Shown: piece by piece, positions 57,093 through 64,000 of the stretch
Layout: each line of letters starts with the position of its first letter
Numbering within the stretch: the first letter of the stretch is position 1
Assembly (NCBI RefSeq): GCF_000283155.1
Contig: NW_004454180.1
Span: 21,039,577-21,103,576, forward strand
Direction of reading: 5' to 3'
Source: Ceratotherium simum simum
Taxonomy: Eukaryota; Chordata; Mammalia; Perissodactyla; Rhinocerotidae
Length of the DNA stretch: 64,000 nucleotides
The notes under the pieces: generated by a model
Told to the model about the DNA's origin: nothing
The model's input: only the letters and a program-made list of their open reading frames with translations
The model's database searches: none
Made by a program: the position numbers and the translations under genes

Positions 57093-58204
57093 TTTTAAAA
57101 ACCTTTTTTATAGGTATTGTAGCTCATTTAGGTCATGTTCCGTCTTAGAAAAGACAAAATGGAGAGATTTAAGTATTGGATATCATCATTAGGAAATGGT
57201 AGAACTGAAGTTCCCATTTGAGAACTGAGAAATTTATCATGTCTCAGACACTTCAAGTGTTATGGAAGAATATTTTTCCACTTTATTCTTGATTACTACA
57301 ATGGGACTTTGGATTTCTTCCCTCTATCCGAAATCTGTTACTTTCTCTGCCTGGGGTTATGTCTCAGATCTCCTCAGACCTAGGCGAATTTCTAGACTCA
57401 GCTGATGGGAAGACCATATTTCAGTGTTCGATGCCTGGTGTCTTTGCTGGTCATTCACGGCTCCCTCGGCTCTCCCTTGGTTACTCTCAGCCCCTCGTGT
57501 AGAACACTGTGCTCCTCCTTGATGCTAATGCTACTGAGATGATCACATTCACTCTTCTCAGAGCCCCCACAATCTCTGAATGCAGAGAGAATAATTCCTC
57601 TAACAGGATGTTTCACCTCCGTTATGCAACAGACAACAGTTTTAAGATATTTTGTATAGGTCCAGTTATCGTAAGGATGATTGCTTTTCCTAAGACTCTT
57701 CCTGACTCATATGCTGTAGACTAGATTCAGGAAGTGTGTAGTGTGTATTGGTGGGGGAAACAGGCGTCATTTCATACATTGAATTTCTCTCCCCTAGGAG
57801 ACAAGCTCAAGGATTTGCATATGGGAACAAAATAATTCCCATCAACAATAAGGACTACAAATTCAGGTCCTTTCATTTTACCACTGTAAGTTGTCCCATT
57901 CAGTGTAAAAATTTACTTTGACCTCTTGGAGTTTGTTGAAGGTGAATCTAGACAGAGGAACCTGGGCCTATGGAGACACGTGAGCAGTTCAGCATGTCTG
58001 CAACTTAGTGCAATGGAGAATAAACTAGAAAGAGATAGGAGTGCTATAGAGTAGGGAGGATATTGGTAATAGGTATCTCATATTACCAGCTTCGTTGTGA
58101 AGACAATGGAGACTCTTTGAACAACCAACAGGAGAGGTTTGTCCTCAGAAGCTATGGAAAGATTACTTTCAATCTCTATTTACCTATTGAAAGATCAAAG
58201 ATTC
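57093..58204. other. Unassigned stretch
   Basis: No repeat family, RNA or exon recognised. A 71-codon frame at 57509-57724 lacks recognisable features. Confidence 0.35.
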
Positions 58205-58385
58205 ATCATATTTTAGAAATAGGAGGGTCTTAGAGATGTCATTCATTTACTCAATTTAGGAAGAAATGAAAGACTCCAGATACTCAACGACTTGTCCAGT
58301 GCTCCCCAGCTGATTAGTGGCAGAGTTGGGTAGCATGCATCCCCCAGGTCCCAGGCCTGTGCTTATTGTATGACAAACTGCCTCT
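58205..58385 (-). mobile_element. MIR-type SINE, antisense
   Basis: GACTTGTCCAGTGCTCCCCAG, CTGATTAGTGGCAGAGTTGG, and CCAGGTCCCAGGCCTGTGC then TGACAAACTGCCTC fit the reversed head of a MIR-type SINE ('ACTTGCCCAAGGTCAC...TTAGTGGCAGAGCTGGGA'). Confidence 0.65.
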
Positions 58386-58654
58386 TTTTCTTCCCAGTTC
58401 TCTCTTCTGAGTTTTAAATTTGCACCATTTTCTTTCCAAATCAGATATGTTTATGTGAATGGTGTCGCTTTTTGGATTTTTCGTAATTCCAGTCAAATTA
58501 AAAAAAGTAACAGTGCAAATATTAAAATAGGCTTCACTGTGGAATAGACTTCTAATGTGTGAAAACATAGTCTATTATTCACTGTAACCTAGTAAGTTTG
58601 TTTGATATTTAATGCACTCAACATATCCTAACCCAGTTGTCTTTAAAATGTCTA
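58386..58654. other. Unassigned stretch
   Basis: Nothing recognised. Confidence 0.4.
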
Positions 58655-58800
58655 TGCCTACCAATCTATCTATCGATCTACCTTTCTATGCATATTGATC
58701 TACTTGCCTATCATCTATCTATCCATCCATCCATCCATCCATCCATCTATTCATCCATCAATCTATCTGTCCATCTATCCATCTATCTTCTATCTATCAG
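58655..58800. repeat. Tetranucleotide repeat (ATCT/ATCC)n, locus 1
   Basis: A mixed ATCT/ATCC array with a pure ATCC core at about 58720-58747. Its flanking text GATCTAC, ATCTACTTGCCTATCATC and TTCTTCTACT is shared with locus 2 at 59705, which suggests both arose within copies of one interspersed repeat. Confidence 0.92.
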
Positions 58801-59704
58801 TAGATTCTTCTACTGAATTAGAAAACAATATGAGGGCCTGCCTCATAACTACACCCAACACCAAGCCCAGATACACACCTGGCAGGATTTTCCTGTTATT
58901 CAGAACATTTGTAGTAGCTTTCCTTATTTTTTCCTGTTGCAATGATAGGTGAGAACATCTTAGCTCCTGCATTTTTTTTCTTTATTTTTTGCCAGAGTAG
59001 CCTTTTTCTCACCTCTCCTTTAGTACCTGCTTTATGTTATGAAAGAGAAACTACTAATCTGAATGAGCAGAAATCCAGTTCCTTCCTGGGCCATACTGTC
59101 AGGTTGTGTCAGTTTTGGATAGACAGTGTCCTACACTCAGCTCACTGTCTTTTCCTCTCCCTCATATCTGCTTAGGGCTTCACTAGTTATCGCTGTGCAC
59201 TCAGGTCTAATTGTGGATCTGTCGGTGCCTCGAGTTCTTATTCTGTACAGACAACCGAAGTCTCATAAGAATCCAAGATTCAATGGGGGGTGTAGGGTTT
59301 AGAAGGAGGTAGGAAGCTTTGCTTAGATTTTTGGTGTAAAGCATTAAAGTTTATTTTTCCCAGAGTCCCATATTGGGATAATGATAATTTGATTTTAAAA
59401 ATAACTTGGTATTTTCTTTTCAAAGCTGACCATGTTCCTTGTGTATATCAACATTGACAACGTCAGGAGGGAGATAAGAAGTAGTAGATAGGGCAGTGTT
59501 TAGATAGAACTGGACCTCTCTTGATAATTTTCTATCTCAATCTAATGAGATTGTGGCAATAATGGGGACGGATGCCAATCATTTAGAACACGTAGTAGGT
59601 GGTGGGCATGGCAGCTGTATATACTACTTCTGGAAAGATGGCTTACAAATGAGAATAGTTTTTTTTTTTTTCTGTTTTTCTAATTGGAATCATAAAATCT
59701 TAGA
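58801..59704. other. Unassigned stretch between two tetranucleotide loci
   Basis: No repeat family recognised. A T-run lies at 59660-59671. Confidence 0.4.
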
Positions 59705-59808
59705 CCATCCATCCATCCAGCTAATCTGTCTATGGATCTACCTGTCTAATGTCTATCAATCTACTTGCCTATCATCCATCTATCTATCTATCTATCTATC
59801 TATCAATT
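59705..59808. repeat. Tetranucleotide repeat (ATCC/ATCT)n, locus 2
   Basis: Short ATCC units at the left and a pure ATCT array at about 59777-59802, with GGATCTACCTGTCTA and CAATCTACTTGCCTATCATC between. It is followed by TTCTTCTACTAG and TCTGGAGAACCCTGACTGA, the latter resembling the end of a mammalian LTR or related repeat. Confidence 0.92.
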
Positions 59809-60370
59809 CTTCTTCTACTAGTTTGATTTCCTCTGGAGAACCCTGACTGATACTACTGTCTAGTCTGATTTCCTACCCAATAAAGAGATCTCTTTTACAT
59901 ATCTGACAAAAGGTCCACCATTTTTGAATATTTTCATTTATGGAAAGCACCCTGCCTTTCAAGATAGAATTTTGCATTGTTGTGTTGACTGAATTATTTC
60001 AATGTTCTATATTGTAAGCTTTATACAAAAACCATTACTCCAGCTTAACTCTCCTACGATCTTTAAAATTTATTTAAATATACTTAGGATTTCTTCTTTG
60101 TTCATTAGATTTTACGATGTCTCTTGGACAAATTAGCACAACTCTTATTATAGTATACAGTGTATTAAAGTTCCATGTGAATACGTTTCCTTCCTAGTGT
60201 ACACATTCTTTGTGGATAAGGACTGTGAAGGATCCTACCACATTCATATGATTATCCTTGTGCCTTTCTTAGATACTCAGAATCCATGTTGAATTTGGTG
60301 TCAATCTCTTGGGATCAGTGACATCTGCCTCACCATTGCAATTACCTGTTGGTCCTCTCTCTTCTTTCTA
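59809..60370. other. Unassigned stretch
   Basis: Nothing recognised beyond TCTGGAGAACCCTGACTGATAC at its left edge. Confidence 0.4.
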
Positions 60371-60545
60371 GTGCATTGGCTGTCAACTCTGGTTTCAAGC
60401 TAGAATACCTTTCAAAAGCCTAAACCCCACCCTAAACCATTGAAATCAGTCTTTCTAGGATTGGGTCCCAGCGTGAGAGTTTTTAAGCGCTCCTCAGATG
60501 ATGCTAGTACTGAGCCAGGGTGAGCAAACATTGCTCTGGAATAAC
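60371..60545. mobile_element. hAT-Charlie type MITE (MER5-like)
   Basis: GGCTGTCAACTCTGGTTTC, AAACCCCACCCTAAACCATTG then AAATCAGTCTTTCTAGGATTGG, GTTTTTAAGCGCTCCTCAGATG and ATGCTAGTACTGAGCCAGGG follow the order of a small hAT MITE ('TTCTCAACCTTGGC...TAAATCAGAATCTCTGGG...AGCTCCCCAGGTGAT...'). Diverged. Confidence 0.6.
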
Positions 60546-60984
60546 ATAGAACATTCTCCTCTCTCTCCCCACAACACCACTTTACATTCTGAAGACATGT
60601 TTCATATCTCCCTGTCTCTTTCCCAAATGAAGCATTGTGTTTATAACTCCAATGATTGTTATTGTTTCTCTAGACCCTGCACCATGCTGTGTGACTTCCT
60701 CTGGGGCTCATATGAACTGATCAGAACCTTCATTAAATGTGGCATGCTCAGCATGCAGCTTCTGTGAGCCTTTTGGAGATTATCAGCCTCTTGACTGAGA
60801 TTCAGAATTTATGAGATAAAAGCTCTATTTTTATGGAATCAGTTTTTGTTGAGCTCATTTGCAAGTGATACTCAGAGTAGTTGCCATTGGCTGCTCTGCC
60901 CTATGACTGATTCCAAATTTACTGTTTAATAACCTTTTTTTTTTGGATTGATTCCTCTTCTAAATGAATAACAGCCTGAGATTA
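60546..60984. other. Unassigned stretch
   Basis: Nothing recognised. Confidence 0.4.
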
Positions 60985-61230
60985 CAGAAAAAAACACAGG
61001 CTTTGAAATCTGAAACATCATGAATTGATTTCTGGTTCTACTAAGTGTTAACTAACGGGTCGCTTAGGAAAAGCAGTGTTAGTTGGGAGAGAGTTGTTTT
61101 CCTCATCTCTAAAAGGGGGCAAGGCAGCTGTTTCTTACAGTAATAGTGAAGATGATAAATAACATTTGTAAAGGATTTGGCATAGAATCTGGCATTTGGA
61201 AGGTGGCCATTAAATCGTATCCATCCTTAT
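60985..61230 (+). mobile_element. MIR SINE
   Basis: ACAGGCTTTGAAATCTGAAAC, TGATTTCTGGTTCTACTAAG, TTTTCCTCATCTCTAAAAGGG, and GTAAAGGATTTGGCATAGAATC with GGTGGCCATTAAATCG follow the MIR consensus order. Confidence 0.8.
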
Positions 61231-62094
61231 TGCGTACATGGATTTAAAGTGGCCACACCTCTTCTGTCTTGACCTCCAATGAGCTATGTTACAACAGTTT
61301 TATGCCAATAACTGAAGTGTTAATAAGGTAAGTGTTGATGTTACACAGTTTTGAAAGATAGAGAGGGCTAAAAAGCATGGACTGTGAGCATCTACTCTGC
61401 AGAACCCATCCAACAGTTCCTGGCTGGTTCAGGCACAGGGACTCCGCTTGGTTACGGACCCGACAGAGAGTGCTGATAAACTCAGCAGAGACTGGTGGTC
61501 AGCCTGAGTATCAAACAAGGTTGGTGCAAATCTAGTTGTGAGTATCATATGAGGTAGTTCCCACCTGGTTCCCCACCTGCCACACTTCCAGATTAGAATC
61601 AAAGTCTGCAACATCACACAGCATGCGTTAAGGGATGGTTTGGTAGAAGGTAAAATAAATTAAGCTAGAGTCAGCAAGGAAGCAAAAGAAGGCACAGGCT
61701 CCTCATCTCCTATTATCTGACATTAAGGCATGGTGGGGACTAGGGCATTCTGCTTGATCACCAAATTTGGGTCTACGTTCCCATAGAGGACTTCTTTATC
61801 GCTGTAAGTTTCATTTTGTTTTTTGGGGGATAAGAATTAGAGTATAAAAAAATCAACCTTGTCCGTGGGGGCATATTCAGATGATTTTGATTCCTAGAAG
61901 TCAGGAATTGGGAGCCAGCTGTTTACAGGTGTTGTCTCAGAAAAACACTCAGGGTCTCGGGATGCTCTTCAGGGGGAGGAAATCAGTTTCTGCTGGAATA
62001 TTTTTCTTTGATCAGTTCGTTCTATTTGGAGAATGTCAGCCCGAGTTTCCAGCAATTCAGGCAACCCAGAGTGAGCTTTGGGGGACTTATACGT
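61231..62094. other. Unassigned stretch
   Basis: No repeat, RNA or exon recognised. Confidence 0.4.
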
Positions 62095-62241
62095 TCTTTT
62101 CCACTTGGTTTCCTCACCTGAAAAAAAAAAATAGGAGTTAATAAAAACAACACTTTAAACTTGCTGAGTGTCTTAAGTGAAACATTATTGTGTGGCTTGG
62201 CACAGAGATTGCCCTGAATATACCGTAGCTGTTATTACATC
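62095..62241 (+). mobile_element. MIR SINE 3' part
   Basis: CACTTGGTTTCCTCACCTGAA with an A run, TGGCTTGGCACAGAGATTGCC then GAATATACCGTAGCTGTTATTA match the MIR 3' half. Confidence 0.6.
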
Positions 62242-62379
62242 CCAGACACCATCACCCCGAGGTTGAACAGCTACAGGGTAAATGCACACTATAATATAAA
62301 TAATTGATTTTATTTCTGAGTAAGTACTAGCACACTTGCCATTTCATCAAGATACCAACATGCTTTCCTTTATACGTGT
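62242..62379. other. Unassigned stretch
   Basis: Nothing recognised. Confidence 0.4.
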
Positions 62380-62640
62380 GCCCCTACAAATTGCTAGTTT
62401 TTTTGAAATAATATAATCACACGACCCAAGAGTCAAAATCATATAAAGAAATCTTTATACAGAGAAATCCTGCTCCTATCTTATCTCCGTTTACCAGTAG
62501 AGATAATTGTTTTTATAATTCTTGGGTTTTGTTATGCTCCTTCCAGCGTTTCTTTAGGTAAATGCTAGCGAATATCTCTATATATTCTTACACGCACTCT
62601 TCTTACATAAAAAATAACACGCTCTAGACAGTGTTCTGTT
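62380..62640 (-). mobile_element. Possible old L1M-type 3' region, antisense (weak)
   Basis: CACGACCCAAGAGTCAAAATC, TCCTTCCAGCGTTTCTTTAGG, ATATATTCTTACACGCACTC and AATAACACGCTCTAGACAGTG resemble a common old L1-associated pattern ('CCCAGGAGTCAAAACTATA', 'CCTTCCAGTATTTCTTTATG', 'TAGCATACTATATACA'). Orientation and family are uncertain. Confidence 0.35.
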
Positions 62641-62799
62641 CAGTTTGTGATGACTTTGGAGGCTGCTCTCACTGGGCTTGGAGGCAAGGATGCAGTAAAC
62701 TGGGAGGGAGTTTCCTCTTTACCGCTGGCCCCCGTCTCATTTAATTCCCAGGAGTGGCTTTACTGGCTCTGATGTTCTCCTGGTGTCCTCCTCCACCGA
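62641..62799. other. Unassigned stretch
   Basis: Nothing recognised. Confidence 0.4.
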
Positions 62800-62895
62800 C
62801 CTTTACAAACTGTGGTCACTCCTCCCCTCCAGCACCTAACACAATGCTGGGCACACAGACAGAGATAATAAATAATAAGTGTTAGTTGAATGAAT
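62800..62895 (+). mobile_element. L2 LINE 3' terminus
   Basis: CCAGCACCTAACACAATGCTG, GGCACACAGACAGAG, then AAGTGTTAGTTGAATGAATGAC is the conserved L2 3' end. Confidence 0.8.
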
Positions 62896-64000
62896 GACGA
62901 ATAAAGTAAATACCTCAGGGCCGGAGACACGGCGTCCTTGTGTGGCACACCACAGCACTCCTGCCAAAGCATCTCTCCCTGTTGCAAATTAACACGCCTC
63001 GAGGATTTCAGCAGCTCTGTGGGGATAGCATTTAGTATGCTAGTAAAATATGGAGAAATGTATTTTTCTCTTACAATGAGACAGTCTCAGGTGCTCATAA
63101 TTGTGCTCTGCACTCAGCCAGTTTTCAAATATATTAAAAAATGATTCATGATGAGTTAGGCAAAGCACATTATGCAAATTATAGACCTAAAATATAGTTT
63201 AACTCCAAAGACTCAATTCCTCTCACACTTTAAATATTAATCATTTGGTTCATACATCTGATTGTAGGTCAAAAAAAAACTGGAATAAAATCACTGATTT
63301 TCCGGTACCCAGTTGTATCTTAACGCATTTCTGTCTAGCTGGAATTTGAAATAAGCAGTGGAGAAAAGATATTGAGTTATTTTATAGAATAGGATTTGGA
63401 GTTTGTGATGACAGTTAATAAAATTTCCATTAAGGGAAACTGAACTGAAATTTAATCACTTGGTCAAAATTATAATTGTCCATTTAGAGTTTGAAATAGT
63501 TAAATTAAACGATGCTGGCATCCCATTTAAGTTTTCACACCCAATTCTGTTGAAAGATAAAGCTTCAGAATTTTGTCACACCCTGCGTGGGTAACTCACT
63601 CCTCTGCAGTGAAAGCATAACGCAGTTTTACACTAAGTTTTACCAAACCCTTTCAAAGAAATAGTCTCTACTCATGGGACGAGAAGTATCTAAGCAGATT
63701 TTGTTTTGGTGTATTCAAATTCAATGAAATTTGTAAGATTTCGTATTTAACTCATAGATATATTTTACTATGGATATGGATTACTATGAGGCAAGCTCAC
63801 ACACTTAGAAGATCAAATAACTTGCAAAACTAGGAAATCCCAGAACCTGAATTTATCATGAGTATCATTACTTTAATCCTCAAAAGATATAAGAATAATA
63901 AAATGGCACTTGCTGTGATCTATTTTCAAAGAAAAGAAGGCAACCTTTCTGAAATACGAAGATTGTTTTAGACTCCTGTTATTTGGGCTCTTATGAGATA
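62896..64000. other. Unassigned stretch to the window end
   Basis: AT-rich, no repeat, RNA or exon recognised. Confidence 0.4.

Noticed and set aside
58720..58747. Short regularly spaced repeats considered as a CRISPR array
   Set aside because: They are contiguous ATCC tetranucleotide units without spacers, in a mammalian genome.

Overview
This window looks like ordinary mammalian nuclear DNA from an odd-toed ungulate, most likely a horse or other equid. The main evidence is nine copies of the tRNA-derived ERE SINE, which begins GGGCCGGCCC and carries a GGTTCGGATCC B-box; as I recall it, this family is restricted to Perissodactyla. Mammalian MIR, L2, L1, MaLR/MLT, ERVL and hAT/Tigger DNA-transposon remains surround these copies. 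Base composition is AT-rich with no CpG-island-like stretch. I found no convincing protein-coding exon, tRNA, rRNA or known small RNA. The longest open frames (about 60 to 133 codons) are what chance gives in 64 kb, and many lie inside LTRs or start at non-ATG codons. The window is best read as intergenic or deep intronic sequence.

Layout. From 1 to 13 kb: an L1 tail, an LTR nested inside another LTR, MIR fragments, a 638-bp ERVL-type LTR next to an (AC)n tract, two MLT1-type LTRs, an antisense LTR and a head-to-tail pair of EREs. From 13 to 20 kb: an old repeat, then an L1 3' segment interrupted by an ERE (19-bp target-site duplication) and by an LTR, then two younger L1 tails, one of them inverted at its 5' end in the manner of twin priming. 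From 20 to 30 kb: a hAT MITE, short local duplications, an L1 tail, an ERVL-type LTR and an ERV1-type LTR with a perfect 23-bp palindrome. From 30 to 41 kb: a long AT-rich unassigned stretch, an ERE inside an L2, a MaLR LTR, an ERE, a 499-bp Tigger-like element with TA target sites, and an ERE with a near-perfect 16-bp duplication. From 41 to 64 kb: MIR and L2 remains, a solo LTR with a perfect 5-bp duplication, the best-preserved ERE (perfect 14-bp duplication), an older ERE, an MLT1 LTR carrying an (AC)n tract, two related tetranucleotide loci about 1 kb apart, and more MIR/L2 fragments.

No genes act together here and I see no candidate for a new biological system. The value of the window is its record of nested transposition. 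Family names rest on recall of consensus sequences without a database search. Element classes are usually safe, but subfamily names are approximate and boundaries without target-site duplications are good to about 10 to 30 bases.
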